A stretch of 64,000 bases of DNA from Zelopaecilomyces penicillatus (GCA_005765155.1 VCCP01000002.1:4712001-4776000); one strand, 5' to 3'; positions 1-12,355 are shown, counted from the first letter of the stretch. A program made the numbers and translations. The notes: generated by a model from the sequence alone, not told the origin.

Positions 1-301
1 TGATAGCATAGGTATGTACAGTGCATTACTGCCAGTGACATCTGGAACTCTTGTAATACAAGAATCATGTCCTACGCCAACAGATAAACATGGTGTTATC
101 CTGCGTGCATTGCAGGAAAAGGGCTCTTGATGGCTAGGGGAAGTAAAGATTTGAGAGCTCATGAGGATGCGGAATCTCGTCAGCGCTCTCTTTTCCCGAA
201 TTCATGATATTGACATGATATTATTTTGATAATTCCTCCTTCACATTATGCCCGCCTTAATAAAATGTAGAGTCCGGATCGTATCTTCAGTATTCCCACA
301 T
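1..301. other. 3' flank of the YOS1-like gene, no gene seen
   Basis: This is AT-rich sequence downstream of the stop codon of the minus-strand YOS1-like gene. It has no long open frame, tRNA or recognisable element. It should hold the terminator and 3' UTR of that gene. Confidence 0.5.
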
Positions 302-721
302 TCAACCAATTCGAATTAACTCATAGATAATAATCAGCGTATTAAGAATGATCAGCGGCGCTGTAACCAATAATTAGTCAAAGTTTAATAACAATCCAAG
401 GTGGAAAGCGACGCATTCATTGCGCAGCCCCCTTAAATATTGCGATAGGAGGAAGCAAAGTAAGAGAGAGGAGAGTGGGGTGGTTGGTTTGGAGAAAAGG
501 AGGGGTGACGGGGGCGTAGACGTACGTCGCATCAACATGCGCACACTGGCTATTAAGTTGACAAGCTTGGCCTTTACGCTGTTTGCGTCGCCGACTCCGA
601 AAGCTGGATCGTAGGTGGTGGTTGAAAGGCCGATACGCGCGAGGAACCGGTCATCGGAGAGGATGGCGAGCGCATTTGTGAGAAGACACATAACGTAGAC
701 GAGACTGCCGAGGAACAACAT
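302..721 (-). CDS. YOS1: YOS1-like ER-Golgi transport protein
   Basis: The 84-aa product has two exons, 526..721 and 302..360. A 165-nt intron separates them, with donor GTACGT and acceptor TTACAG. The N-terminal segment carries the family pattern MLFLGSLVYVMCLLTNALAI, followed by LSDDRFLARIG. It continues through VKAKLVNLIASVRMLMR. The second exon supplies the C-terminal hydrophobic segment ending PLIILNTLIIIYELIRIG. This matches the YOS1/IER3IP1 family of small two-helix membrane proteins, which act with the Yip1-Yif1 complex in COPII transport between ER and Golgi (family knowledge). Yeast Yos1 is of similar size. Reading through the donor would give an unrelated basic tail, so the spliced model is preferred. 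The neighbouring methyltransferase on the same strand shows no functional link. Confidence 0.88.
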
Positions 722-1263
722 CTTTGCTTGGTGGGGGAAGCCTGGCGGCGGCGACGGCGATGGTTAAGTCCTTTTTTCCCAGTTGCAAGTGAGTGGGTAA
801 GAAATGAAGAAGTAGTCTGGAATGTTTGATCGCGTTGGTGAAAGTAAAGGGCGGCGGGCGTGGTGGTGGTGTTGGAGGTGGTAGATGCAGATGTGGTTCT
901 ACTTGGCGGGAATGGCTTCAATCACCACAGCTGGCCTTTTGGTCATTCATAGGTAGCTCTCGGGACGATAAGGCCTTATCGGAATGGCCAGGTAGTTGAA
1001 TGCAACAATCATGTGAAGTGGCACGTGACAGCTCTTCTTTTTCCATCCCTCTTATAGGTGCCACTCAATTACAGGGGACTTTACTGACAGTACGTAATTA
1101 CAGTGGTGCTCTGCACTATAACAGCAATTTGCTGTCATCAGATTGGGGAAGCTCTGCAATAGTTATGAAATTTATGTCTGTATTATCCTAATCTGCATAC
1201 CCCCTGTTCTGAAGACTGCTCTTCGTTTTCTGTTTTCATCGGATACGAGACTCCCTTACGCAT
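722..1263. other. intergenic, YOS1-like promoter side
   Basis: This 542-bp gap separates two minus-strand genes. It holds the YOS1-like 5' flank, including a GGCGGC-rich stretch near 740-765, and the 3' flank of the methyltransferase. No gene, tRNA or repeat is apparent. Confidence 0.5.
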
Positions 1264-2398
1264 TCATTCCGCTCTTGCGAGCAAGCGAAACCGGAAAGCC
1301 ATAAGAGCCGGGAGCTGGATGAAGTTGGGCGTGGCCTCGACTCTATCATGAATCATGTCGGCTTCGGTGAAATTCGGCTCCTCCAAGGCATCCATCACCA
1401 GCCCGTTCTTGAAAAAGACGCCAAAGAGCTCGTGGAGAGGGCGGTGGAAGTAGAACTGAAGGCGTTTCAGGAATCTAAGCTCACAGTTTCTGAAAGGGGG
1501 ACGGGGGGGAATGAACAACAGACATTCCCACCACAACATGAAAAAGGGAGTCTATGACTCTTGACTTACCTGTGGTGTCTTTTGTCCCGCGATTGCGACG
1601 CCGCGAGCCGGCTCGACGTCAAGGTAGCCATGGATCGTCGTAGAGCGGACAATTTCCATCTGGCCAGTTTCCTTGTTCACCACCACCTCGATTTTCCGCG
1701 AGTGGTCTGACGTGAAGAATACAGGGTGCAGCATAGTTCCAACAAAACTGTGTCCCACGGATTAGACTTGGTATATGGAGATTGGCTGCCATGGGTAATT
1801 GACATTGCTAAAATACCACTTACACTCCGCCTTTCTTGAGGAGTTTTGGTAGTGTTGCTGCAAGTGGCTCCAGAGTGGACACATCCATTATGGCCATATT
1901 CATGAGAACAACATCGAACCCGCCAATCTTCTGTAGGATTAGCGAGAGTATGTTCGAGGCAAACCACAATCCCTATGCCTCTCTCTTCTGCTTTGGACAT
2001 AATTTCTACAGCAAACGTCTCACCTTGGCAGCCTGCTCCACTAAGGGAACAAAGTTGTCCGTGTCAGTAACATCGAGCTTGCTGAATGTGATTTTATCGG
2101 CATACACGCTGTATTTCTTCGCCTGCTCCAACATGTTATCGCTGCCGTCAGTTGCAAGTACCGTAACAGAATCATGGCTTGCCAGCCACCGAGAGCAAAG
2201 TCCATTGCCGGCGGCAATATCCAATGCGTGACAGTTTGGTTGCTCGAGCGCTTCGCCGAGCATTCTCTGCAGGCACGGCTCTTGGAGGATTTTCCAGTAC
2301 TTGTTGCCATGTTCGCCGATGCCCTCGTCCCAGAACGCGGCATTATCTTCCCAAGAAGCCAGAGCCTCCTGGCCACACTGCGAGAGGGTGGCTGACAT
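1264..2398 (-). CDS. class I SAM-dependent methyltransferase
   Basis: The 283-aa product is assembled from four exons, 2024..2398, 1824..1930, 1570..1747 and 1264..1455 (852 nt). Donors are GTGAGA, GTAAGT and GTAAGT. Motif I is visible in exon 1 as LDIAAGNGLCSRWLA, followed by an acidic residue in VLATDGSD, typical of the Rossmann SAM-binding fold. Exon 2 carries the post-motif segment FDVVLMNMAIMDVSTLEPL. Exon 4 encodes FYFHRPLHELFGVFFKNGLV followed by MDALEEP, a C-terminal signature common in fungal methyltransferases annotated only at superfamily level. The last acceptor was chosen at CTTCAG because earlier AG sites break the frame. The substrate cannot be inferred. The enzyme is probably cytosolic, as there is no signal peptide or membrane segment. 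Confidence 0.85.
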
Positions 2399-3164
2399 AT
2401 TTTTTGTGTGCTTAATTACTATGAATAGGTGGTTGTTGAAGGGCTACCTTTGTTTCGTTGCACAATTTGACCGTTCAAATGTTGCGATTGAGCTTGAAGA
2501 TAATATCGTTCAAACAAAAAGTAAAGCAAAAGATGATGGAGGTTGTAAAAATGTTTCATTCGCCTTTGTATTCCCTTTTCGCGAGACGACAGACTAAATA
2601 TTCTCAGACAGCTCCCTCTCAGAACAAGTAAGCCGAGGAATGCTCCCTCGGTGTATTTTGCCCGAGTGACTCAGTCGGCCAGCTTCCGGCGGTGCTTAAG
2701 GATGCTTGTCCTTGGGTGCGACGGTACCCGGTGGGCCAACTCCCACATGTCTTAAGTAAGTTCTCATTGTCGCATTATCTTTCAATGGTATCGTCTCTTG
2801 AAGTATTCACATTCTTTGTTTAGAACAATGGTGCCAATCTACTCTAGTGATGGCGGTGGTTACAAGTAACAGCAGTTGGCGTAATTACTACCTGTAAGTA
2901 CCAGACTGAACTGCCTGTAGCTTGTAAAGTGACGTTAGTAGCGCCCACACTTTTGAATGGCATCTAGCAGAAGGCACGACTACGACACCTACCCTATGTA
3001 TTTACCTCCGGTCATCCGAGGCCAACATGGCAACATCGTTGTTGCCCAATCATTTCCTAACCAAACAGAACATTATCACCTACAATCATTTCGTTTACGA
3101 AACACCTCATCAAGATACTCTGAGCGCTGTAAATTCTCCGACTCTTTGAAGCACATGCCTAATC
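2399..3164. other. divergent intergenic region
   Basis: This region lies between the methyltransferase (-) and the F-box gene (+) and is likely a shared promoter region. It contains a GC-rich block around 2625-2750 with a hairpin-like CCGAGG..CCTCGG and a TGACTCA heptamer, set in otherwise AT-rich sequence. No convincing coding region was found. Confidence 0.4.
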
Positions 3165-4063
3165 ATGGATGTCTCGCGTTCTCCAATTGATTCGTTACCA
3201 AATGAGGTATTCCCTCCCTACTCCGTAGGATGGGTCGGAAAAGGACTCCAGCTCAAAGCTCAACCTCCTGATAATCGTGGCAGCTCTGGACTACCATATT
3301 CGCGGAATTTCGAACAAACAACTTGCTACCGATCCTTTCCGTGAACCGACGGTTGCACGCCTTAGCAGTGTGGGAGTTCTACCGACGCCTCGTGGCGGTG
3401 GCATCGTTGCCTGACAATGATCTAATACTTGAATGCTATCATCCAAGTGCCAAGATATCTACGCCATATTTGCCATGCCGCTTTCTGAGAACAAAAATAT
3501 TGGATTCCGTTGTCATTAATGACGAGTGCCCACGGTATACTGATTTGCGCTTGCTGTATTCGTCTTTTCGGCCCGGGGCAACGCAACCAGCTTGGCAGCT
3601 GTTACTGAGTCAGGCTGATGATGAAGCGGCGAATGTGCAGGAAGAAGAAACTAGCAATGAGGAAGACCAGGCCATAACAGAATATGTCTTCTTAGACGAA
3701 GGCGAACGATTTTCCCAGCTGTGTACTGTCACTAACGTCGTCAAAGAAGGCCCAAGACCAGGTTTCTTCGTGAGCCACGCAAACGTCAGCGACGACGTCA
3801 TTAGGGTGTTCAGACAGTGGCTTGCAGAAATGGCCACGCACTCCACACACGAAGGCGACCTGGAAATGCTATCTTCAATTGATCAAAACGTACTATGGGT
3901 GGATGCTTCAAAGAGTGTGGGATTGCGTTTCAAAGTCACCCCGGGGCCCTCGCAAAGGATGCCCCTGATATCGGGACCTGACGACGAGCCACCGGTGACT
4001 TACACCTTGGTTTACAAAGGTTGGCTGAACATGAACCCATCCGGCTCGGTTACTAGAAGCTGA
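3165..4063 (+). CDS. small F-box-like protein
   Basis: Two exons, 3165..3206 and 3284..4063, encode 273 aa. Exon 1 ends IDSLPNE. After a 77-nt intron ending GTGGCAG the frame resumes LWTTIFAEF, then LLPILSVNRRLHALAVWEFY and RRL. LPNELW..IF followed by a VNRRLH.LA...FYRRL tail is the usual layout of short fungal F-box proteins, with the F-box at about residues 8-50. The remaining 220 residues include an acidic linker (EEETSNEEDQ) and a predicted soluble domain I do not recognise. F-box proteins link substrates to the SCF ubiquitin ligase through Skp1 (family knowledge). The target is unknown. A start inside exon 2 would lose the F-box, so the spliced start is preferred. Confidence 0.6.
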
Positions 4064-6660
4064 CTGCAGCAGAACTGCTTGTGCAGACCAACAGACTTCT
4101 TCGAGCAGTGGAGGCGGCAGAAGTGCGCGACATAATATCACATTCTGGCCTAGATATTATACTTGCCTTGTGAATTATCTTGTGCATTGTTGGCACATGC
4201 TTCCGGGTACTAGTAGGTGTAGTGGAGGCACTCGGGCAACGCGATTTCTGACAGCCTCAGCGGGCGTGTGTTTTTCTAGTTAAGCCTCTTTTATGTGTGA
4301 CTATGAACTGTGACGGAGAATTTTACAAAGAAAAGAAAAAAAAGCATTTAAAACCAAAACCCCATTCGCACGCATGTTGGCTTGAAGCTGAGCGTTTGCA
4401 ACATGTTGCCGTCAGTTGGCTAGCACTACCGGATGCCATCCGCGAAGCAGACATGCGCTACTAACTATTGGTCATTCTGATGGTCACCAGTCCACGGCAG
4501 CAAAAGGGGAGAGAGAAAAAGCAGCCAACTGTTGGCAGTTGCAATTCAGTGTGGTGGTCTGGTCAGTGAGGCAGAGATTTTCTTTGACATACATGCAGTA
4601 ATCATTGTGCCCCCAAGACCCCCTTCACCGGTTGTAGTGGCTCTGCGCTTTGACGATATCTTCGGTCAACAAGCGTGATGTAGGTAACTTAAGGTAATTA
4701 CCAAATGAACCAAAACTCTCGTCTACACTGTTGCAGACACTGGAGAGGCAATGAAGAGCCTGTGATGCAGGTTACATTGTGTAGGTACACCTAATTACTG
4801 CACACCTCAGTATAGACCCCGGAATGGAGTGGGTTGAGCCTCCAGGCAGCCCGCGGTAGGTACCCGTACGGTGGCAGCTGAAGGTGGGGTCCTCCCGCCC
4901 GCCCTTGCAGGGGTTTATTGACGGCCAGAGGTGTGTGCGTGGCGCTATACGATGTACCCGACATGATAGGTAGCACGTACCTACAGCCAGGCACTGTGCA
5001 GCACCCAGCAGGCAGGCACTTACAGGGGCTGTACTAGGCCAAGGGGCAAGCTTAGGGGCATTGGACGGCGGAGGCTTTGTACAGGCATCAATTGGCCAGT
5101 AGCATTCGTTCTTAGAGGGGTTTGAAAAGAAAATCGATGCTGCAGGTCGGTGTTCGTGCCAGTAAGAAAAAAGCAACTTGGGCAGAGGCAGGAGTCATGG
5201 CTGTGGCAAAAGAAACAACTTTGCTTTTTTTCGCGGGTGGCTTTCTTTTTTCCATTCCTGCAAGCGGCCAGGACCCTTGAAGTGCTCGGGTAGATGGATA
5301 GCTTGGGGCTGGGCGTTACGGAATGTCTCAGTGGCTAATGGCCGCCACCGGAGGCCTTGAAAGCCCTGAAAGCCCTGGAAGCCCGCCCACCAGAAGGCAC
5401 ACTGGAGGCACTGAAAACTTGGGTTGGCACTGCCCGAGAGCTACGCAATCCCCAGCGAGGCAGGGGGTTGAAAAATGTCCACACCTACCTACTCCGTACA
5501 AAGCTACGAGTAGTGTTTTCTTGGTGGTTGTCCGATTTCTCCTCCATTCCATCGGGTCGGTCCATTCCACCAGGAACACCAGGCCCCCCCAGGTCCCAGC
5601 AACCCTTCAGTTGGTGTCGGTACTTGCGAGGCAGGGCGGGTATTAGAGAAGAAGACAAAGACTAGATCCGAGGACTAGCAGAACTGACGGGAACCAGGCC
5701 CGCCAAACGGGGTTGATGATTCCCCTTCTTCTGCTTACCACGAACTAGTAATAGTACCTATCTTGGACCAGGACGTGCTACGGCACAGCAGTCCCCCATT
5801 GACAGACGACAACAACAACAACAACACCAAAGACTGACTTGACTACCTTGGTTCTAGTTCATCATGGCTCTCGGGAGCCCGTGGCCTCGAATCCCGTCCC
5901 GTGGGTCGAGCCGCCTGCGAGCGAATAAGCTCGGCCAGACTAGTCAGTCTTGAGGACTTTGCAGACGCCAAAAGAAACCCTCTGTTGGGCTTATCATGGC
6001 CATTTGACAGCCAGTAATGGTTCGATGCGATGCGATGCTGACCGGGCGTCGTGCTTTGCTTCCGCGTCGGCTAGTAACAGCCGCCAGCCGTACCAGAACC
6101 GCTTCTACTTACGTAGCAGCACTACGTATGTAGCTGGTATACCAAGAGGATGGGCCTTATGTGTACACACACACCATGATTCCAGCCGTCTCCGCCAGCG
6201 TGGAGCGGTAGATGCTTTTTCCCTCGCTACCTGCATCTGCGTGTCTTTCATTGTCTCCTGATGATCGTGTTTCCACGCTTTAGCACGAACGAAGCTTGGC
6301 CTTTGGGTGCTTGGGCCACCCGATCTTCTTCGATGCTGTCTCTCCTAGTTGGGTCAGAACAGCCTCCTCCACAGCGCGGCCTGTTATTTTTTTTTACTTC
6401 TTTTTTTTCAAAAGGCCCCTCCCCCTCGTCTAGTCCGATATCCGAGTCCACCTTGCTGTGGTCTCTTGGTTTTTTATTCCCTCTTTTGCTTTTGCTATCG
6501 TCTGATGCCCCCCAGTTCCGCAGTGGCATCTGGCTGAATAAATTCTTCCATGGTCCCCCCTCACTTCCGTAGCCCTCCCCCGCTTGATCGAGCTGGTCTC
6601 CTCTCCTCCTACCTCAAGGCACCACAATCTTTTTGTTAATCTAAATCTCCGGCCTTCGAG
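4064..6660. other. 2.6-kb intergenic region upstream of MFS transporter
   Basis: No gene is supported here. Open frames on both strands are short, low in complexity and lack recognisable motifs. The right part (about 6370-6620) is rich in pyrimidine runs, as expected for the 5' UTR and core promoter of the transporter starting at 6661. A GACAACAACAACAACAAC run lies near 5807-5825. Confidence 0.4.
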
Positions 6661-8529
6661 ATGGATTGGGATCCTGTCAAGTTTAGCGGCGACTTGACAC
6701 GCCCGCCATCCGTTCATTCTTTAAAACCCGATGTCGATATCTTTGCCGCCTTTATGATGCCCAAGTATGCATACACTGCGTCTTGGCCCGGTTTGAGGTT
6801 CCCGACTACAAGAGTTTCGTTTGGGTCACTTTCTCTCAGCCAACGAAAGAGAATCAAGTATGCAAGTGGGAAGAATTCAGATATCGAGTTGATGCCCCAG
6901 CCGAGTGACGATCCTGACGACCCCCTTGTAAGCCCCCATGCCGTACCACCCCAAAAAAGATCATCACGCCTAACAGGAACATATACAGAACTGGCCACGA
7001 TGGAGAAAAGACCTGAATCTGGCCTCACTTGTCGTTATGGTTGGACTCATCGGCCTCATGAAGGCAGTCTTCCTTCCATTAAATGGGGTCTTGACTGGGC
7101 ATTTCAATGTCTCATATACATGGGTGGCTGCCCTGACAGCGCTGCCGCTGATGCTATCTGCTCTCACTGGTGTCGTGAGCTCAATCGCATCAAAGTTTTG
7201 GGGCAAACGTCCCATATATCTGGCTTCAGCCGTGCTCATCTTCGCCGGATCCGTCTGGAATATGGTTGCTGGGAGCAATTTTGGTTCTTGCATGGGAGCC
7301 CGTGCTCTTCAGGGGCTGGGTTGGGGTGCGTTTGACACCCTTCTCATGGAGACTATTCAGGATACCTACTTTGTAAGTGTGCATAAGTGAAGCCCTTTCT
7401 GATACGGGCTTGTGGCTAACCAATCACTAAGGAACATGAGAGAAACTTTCGAGTTTCCATCTACAACTTCATCGCTGTTTTGACAACATGGGGCTCACCC
7501 CTTCTCAGCGGAGTCCTCGCAACCTACGCTGGTGCTTTTACCCTCCAATATCGCATCATCAGTGCTCTAGTGCTATCTGCCACTACTCTCCTGATTTTTT
7601 GCTGCCCGGAGACCGCCTTTGAGCGGCGAAGTGTAGCAGCCGCCCCTACCCCCGTCTCTGCCTTTACGTTTGGCCGATCCTGGCGCCCCTGGTGGGTTCA
7701 GGACGATGCCAAGAAGCCATCTATCAATGAATTCTTAAAGAAGACCATGCCTTGCTCTTTTCGAACCGACATAACAGCCCAAACCCTTTTCCAACTACCG
7801 AGGGCTTTTGCTGCACCCACCACATTCCTGATCTTCCTGTTGACCTTTATACCCTATGGGGCACTCTGGGGCTTGACAGCATCGCTGGCTCTGCTTGTGC
7901 CGTCATCTCTCACCCTTCGAACCTCTACGATAGGGGTTTTGTTTGCGGGCCCCTGGATCCTGGCTACTCTTGTTGTGGTGGGAGTTTTCATCTATCGTGT
8001 TCTCCAGAGGGATTATACACAGTTCGCATATCCACTCATTGTTACTGGAGGTACCTTATTTGCTCTGCTCAGTCTCATCCTGTTTGGTCTCGATGTCAGC
8101 AAGTTTTGGCAGTCAAATCCATCTGAGATGCAGCTTAACCTTCCACTGGCGTCATTCCAGTTTGGTTTGCTCGCCGCAGGTGCTTACCTCTTGGACGCAG
8201 CCACACGTCCACTGCTGGTGAGATCTGCATCCTTCACAGCCTCCAGCGTGGCTGTTGCGCAGCGGAGTATTGGCGACATGCATGTTGGTGTCTCCGTCTT
8301 GCGCAAGCTGATGGCTGCGGTCTTCGTCGTCGTCGTTCCCAGCGCTGTCAGCGCTACGGGTGGGTTGAAGGCGCTGGCCCTCGGTCTTGGTGTCACTCAA
8401 ACCATTCTTACGATTGGTATTGTGGCACTATGGTGGTTTTATGACGAATGCGTCTGGAGGTTGGATGGCAAAATTATGGGCTTGGTGGACCTGCGCTTCC
8501 TCCAGCCGGTAAGAATGAGTTATGTTTGA
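6661..8529 (+). CDS. MFS transporter
   Basis: Three exons, 6661..6927, 6989..7372 and 7432..8529, encode 582 aa. A hydrophilic N-terminus of about 90 residues leads to NWPRWRKDLNL, the usual entry to helix 1 in fungal MFS carriers. Helices 1-4 lie at roughly 100-215, with a motif-A-like SSIASKFWGKRPIYLAS after helix 2. After QDTYF the third exon opens EHERNFRVSIYNF. It holds a further set of helices, a cytosolic loop (RPWWVQDDAKKPSINEF) and a long hydrophobic C-half. Both introns have clean donors (GTAAGC, GTAAGT) and keep phase 0. The substrate cannot be read from sequence. A GTAAGA close to the stop (LQP|VRMSYV) leaves open a further small C-terminal exon. No biosynthetic genes lie beside it. 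Confidence 0.85.
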
Positions 8530-8540
8530 TTACGACAACA

Positions 8541-8580
8541 CAGGCACACACACACAGGCACACACATGCACACACGCACA
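8541..8580. repeat. CA-rich microsatellite
   Basis: Interrupted (CA)n tract just downstream of the MFS transporter stop codon, within the probable 3' UTR. Confidence 0.8.
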
Positions 8581-10845
8581 TTTCATGTTTAACGAAAAAT
8601 AATCAGACGATCTTTATGGAAGTATGACTGCTCTATCTGAGCCAGCGATTTTATTTATTTAGCGAGCAGCTCGCAGGCGAGTGTATGATATGTTTAGATT
8701 TATGAGAAAATGGAAGATGGTATGATATGGAAGAGTTAGATAAATAGCAACATTGAATTTTCAACAAAATTACTTACGTCTCTCTCCCCTTATTTTATGC
8801 TTGAAGGGTGCGGCGCGCATTGTGAATTTATGTCTAACATCAGGTTGCATTAACATGTCGTACCTACTTTTAGACTCTTATACATGTAGAGCACTTGTAA
8901 TAAGCTGTTGCAGTTTGACAAGAAGCAATGAGAATTCATACTAATATTTAAACTAAATATAAAGCGGCAAACATGCTCAAGAATCTCTAAGGCATGTGAC
9001 GATGGTGTTATTGTCGTTGAATGATGAAGACAAATATTCTGCCAATAAGATTATGCGCCCAATCCCCCGCGTACGAGCTGGTAGCAAGAATGGAGGGACA
9101 TTTGTATCCTTAAACATGAGGGTTAAAAATTTATAAATATAATTTTTTAAATCAAAGCGCTGCTGTATTTACTACCGCCTTGGAATTACTTGGGATGACA
9201 TTCTATGTCTCTGGTTATCTGCTTCCTAGCTTCCTTCTTGCCTCAGACCTATATCGAACAATGTTTAGATTTACAGTTATGATATAACGATATGGTAGTT
9301 CTCATGCTAAACTTTGTAGCTTGGATAAGTTGTAAGAGATAGAGAGACAAAAGCGTTGTAGATGATGGTCATCCACCGAGAAAACACCAGCCAGTGTCTC
9401 TTAGTTTTCTCCAGAGCAGAGACACTCAGTCAATGTCTTTGGTTTCAAGTTACATTCCGACCAGAGATTTCTAAGCTCTGCAATGTGAAAATCAAGCTCT
9501 TGTCTCCTGTCTAACCTTCTTTTGCATTCCATTCTTCATGAACCCCATTGGGTCTACCAAAAAAAAAGTAGACTGTCTCTGATAAAACATGCAGCAACCA
9601 ATCATCCCGTCTCTTTTGTTTTGGGAGAGGCAGCCTATCATGGTGTGCAGGGAGACAATAAGATTTATTCTCAGTGAGACGAATAAGATCGTAAACCGGT
9701 ATTATGGTTCATGCCCGACCGTCTGATGCAGGGACCAGCTAGACTTTGTTTCGTTGATCGATCGTGGTGTGTTCCTTGAAACCCCCTCCCCCCCTCTTCT
9801 CTCCCTTTGCAGGAGAAATAAATCTCACTTGGCAAGATCATCGGAGACAAAATGTCGCGCCGCTCAAGACATTTCTCGGCCAGTTCCCAGTTCCCAGTGT
9901 TCAGGTGTTTAGTTTCAGACAGTCCCCCAGCCAGGGGGGGAGGAGGGATTGAGAGAGGATATCATCTATTAATACAGACTAGGCTAGGTAGTTTGCACAT
10001 TATTACAAATTGACTTCATGAAAGGGTATTCAGTAGAGTGCCTACGCAGTGTAAGATGTGTGTGTGAGAAAACATTTAAGCCGCGCTCAGAAGCTCACAA
10101 CCTCAGCTGCCTTGGATGGTCAACTCGCCACATCGTTGAGTTTGGCTAGAATCATTGGACAAGTTTCCTACTGATTCAGCCCCCAGGCTCGGGTTTTCAC
10201 AGAGTCATAGCAGAAACAAATGGAGGGCCCGTTCGTATCTTGGGTGAGACATACGCGCATAACCAAGATGCAGTAATTAGCCTCCAGCGCTGCCTCAAAA
10301 CCTCGTGAAACAAAACCGCGAAAATAAGTGAGACATGTAGGTCTCTTGCTGGGGGTGCATTCTACTCAGACGGCCTCCAACAACCGTTGAAACTTTAAAT
10401 CTACTAAACATTTCAGCACAACCTGCATAAAAGCAACTCACCCCCTGTTCCCTCTCGGTGAAGAGGGCGTCCGTGAATTGGGTTCTTTGCTGCTACATTT
10501 TGTTTATCGGCCGTGCTCAAGATACTGCGCGTTCTCTTGCGTAAAGAATTAAAAGGAGGATTTAGTTTAAGTTTAAATCCTGTGTTCTGCATCAGTATAC
10601 CTAATTGCTTTCCTTCACACGGAATGCCAGTTCTTGATGCGAGTCCTCACCAGCCATCATGCCTGTCAGGATACTTTCAGAACACCAATTCAGCCATCGA
10701 CTCTCGTAGCTGTTTCCAATTTCTGTTGTAGACAAAATATCACAGAATGTAAAACTTGAGGGAGAATGTAAATAGTATTTACAAATGTGCATTTATGCAA
10801 CGAGTGTATGTACAAACGTATCAGCTATGTAAACGAGTGGTTGTG

Positions 10846-10860
10846 TCCATCCATCCATCC
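10846..10860. repeat. short TCCA tetranucleotide repeat
   Basis: Nearly four tandem copies of a TCCA unit downstream of the GH64 gene. It is a simple repeat with no assigned role. Confidence 0.7.
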
Positions 10861-11011
10861 TTCCGACGAGCCAATCGCACGCAATTCCAGCATATGCGAA
10901 TACAGTGAGTGTGTGTATGTACCAATTCAAAAATATATACAATGAATATAATGGTTCATGAGATCAGAAAGATTCTTTTGCAACAGCAAAGATAGAAAAC
11001 TGACATGTTGT

Positions 11012-12355
11012 CTAAGGAGGAGGGGCTCCAACGTAGACGGTCAAAGCCGAAGGGTTGCCAGCGGAAACCAGGCCCGAGGAATCGAAGTGACCATCGGGGT
11101 TAACATCATCGTAGGGGAAGGCATAGCCCTTCTGGTCAACCTGCAGCTCGTGAATAACCCGGCTGTAGTGGTGGGTTGGGTTGTTTCGATAATATTGAGT
11201 CGCAGGCAAGCTTGGCTGAAGATTGCCACCAGTGCGAAGCAGAGTCGAGCGAACAAAGGCAGCACAAAGACGGGGGACAATGGCTCGGTGAACAGCATTA
11301 TCACTGTCTCGAACAACAAACGGGCCGCTGTCGCATGACCAGATATCTGCAGCCGTGGGCCTCTGGTAAGTGCGGTTTGAACCAGCGCAGTTGAGAACTC
11401 CACCAGTGACTCGGCACCTGACCCTGTTGTTGCTTCCGCCAAGTTGAGTGTTGATGGTGAGGTCATTTGAGGTGTACTGAGTCCAGACCTGGTTGACGTA
11501 AGAGTCATAGTAGGTGCGGAAAGCATTGCGATCAATGTCGGTATAGACGTTGGGGGAGAGGGCACGGATGACTCTGCCGGAGGAGTTGGTCACGCAAAGA
11601 CGGCTCCAAGGCTGGCTATCGCTTGATGACTGTGAAGCCATGCGGTTGCAGAGATCGACAAGAGCAGAGGCACGAAGACCACGGGTAATCTGGCTGCCTC
11701 CATCAGTCGTGGAGAGAGCCATGCTGAGGATCATGCCGACAAAGTCCACATAGCTGATGTTGGCCCAAATGCCGCCACCCTCTTGGTAAGTCAGTTCAAC
11801 AAAGCCCCAGTTCAAGCCAGCGCTTGGATCCTGGGGGTTGAAGACGGTTGGCTGAACAAGGCCATCCGTGCCATCAAGGTTTCTGACCATGTGGAAAGGC
11901 AGGTCTCCTTCGCAGAAGTAGATTCGGCCAGAATCAAGAGCAATAGGAAGGTTCACAGTCAAGGTCTGGCCTCTGGCGGGCAGCCGAATGGCGATGGGCT
12001 GAGTAATGCGGGTTGGGCTGCTTCCACCACCAGAGCTGGGGTAGATTTGGCCTCCAGTACGAGTGATGAAGACAACACGCCCGCTGTTGTCCTTTCCGGT
12101 GATGTAGGCATTAACCACACCACCGCTGAAGTTGTTGACGAGCCTCAAGGGCAGGGTGGGTGCTGCCACACTAAACTCCTCGGGCTCAACCCGGGAAGTT
12201 TCAGCAACAGCAGTCCCATTCAATGTGTTTTCCTCTGTGATGATAATATCCTCCACGCCACCTGGACGGGCAACAGTGAATCGGGGGTTGGGGGCAGCAG
12301 CAGGACTAGCCATTACTGCGCCCATAAAGAGGGCAAGAGCAGTGAAGACGCGCAT
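11012..12355 (-). CDS. secreted GH64 endo-beta-1,3-glucanase
   Basis: An intronless 447-aa protein. The N-terminus MRVFTALALFMGAVMASPAA is a signal peptide, so the protein is secreted. The segment LRLVNNFSGGVVNAYITGKD opens the beta-barrel domain. GFVELTYQEGGGIWANISYV followed by DFVGM is the active-site region of glycoside hydrolase family 64. By family analogy the Glu at about residue 187 and the Asp at about 204 are the likely catalytic pair. The segments RTYYDSYVNQVWTQYTSNDL and YAFPYDDVNPDGHFDSSG also fit the family. GH64 enzymes cleave beta-1,3-glucan to short oligosaccharides (family knowledge). In a fungus this fits attack on other fungal walls or remodelling of its own. A TATA motif lies about 190 bp upstream of the start. 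Confidence 0.92.
   Translation of the reverse strand: MRVFTALALFMGAVMASPAAAPNPRFTVARPGGVEDIIITEENTLNGTAVAETSRVEPEEFSVAAPTLPLRLVNNFSGGVVNAYITGKDNSGRVVFITRTGGQIYPSSGGGSSPTRITQPIAIRLPARGQTLTVNLPIALDSGRIYFCEGDLPFHMVRNLDGTDGLVQPTVFNPQDPSAGLNWGFVELTYQEGGGIWANISYVDFVGMILSMALSTTDGGSQITRGLRASALVDLCNRMASQSSSDSQPWSRLCVTNSSGRVIRALSPNVYTDIDRNAFRTYYDSYVNQVWTQYTSNDLTINTQLGGSNNRVRCRVTGGVLNCAGSNRTYQRPTAADIWSCDSGPFVVRDSDNAVHRAIVPRLCAAFVRSTLLRTGGNLQPSLPATQYYRNNPTHHYSRVIHELQVDQKGYAFPYDDVNPDGHFDSSGLVSAGNPSALTVYVGAPPP

Larger units (their letters stand above)
8530..11011. other. 2.5-kb AT-rich intergenic region
   Basis: No gene is supported. The region is AT-rich with short open frames only. It holds a CA-rich microsatellite just after the MFS stop and a TCCA repeat near 10846-10860. 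It lies between the 3' ends of two convergent genes, so it contains their terminators and may include decayed sequence that I cannot identify. Confidence 0.4.

Noticed and set aside
4772..5176. 134-codon minus-strand frame in the MFS upstream region
   Set aside because: Overlaps several similar-length frames on both strands; no signal peptide or motif.
6661..8529. Secondary-metabolite cluster around the MFS transporter
   Set aside because: No synthase, oxidoreductase set or cluster regulator within 10 kb on either side.
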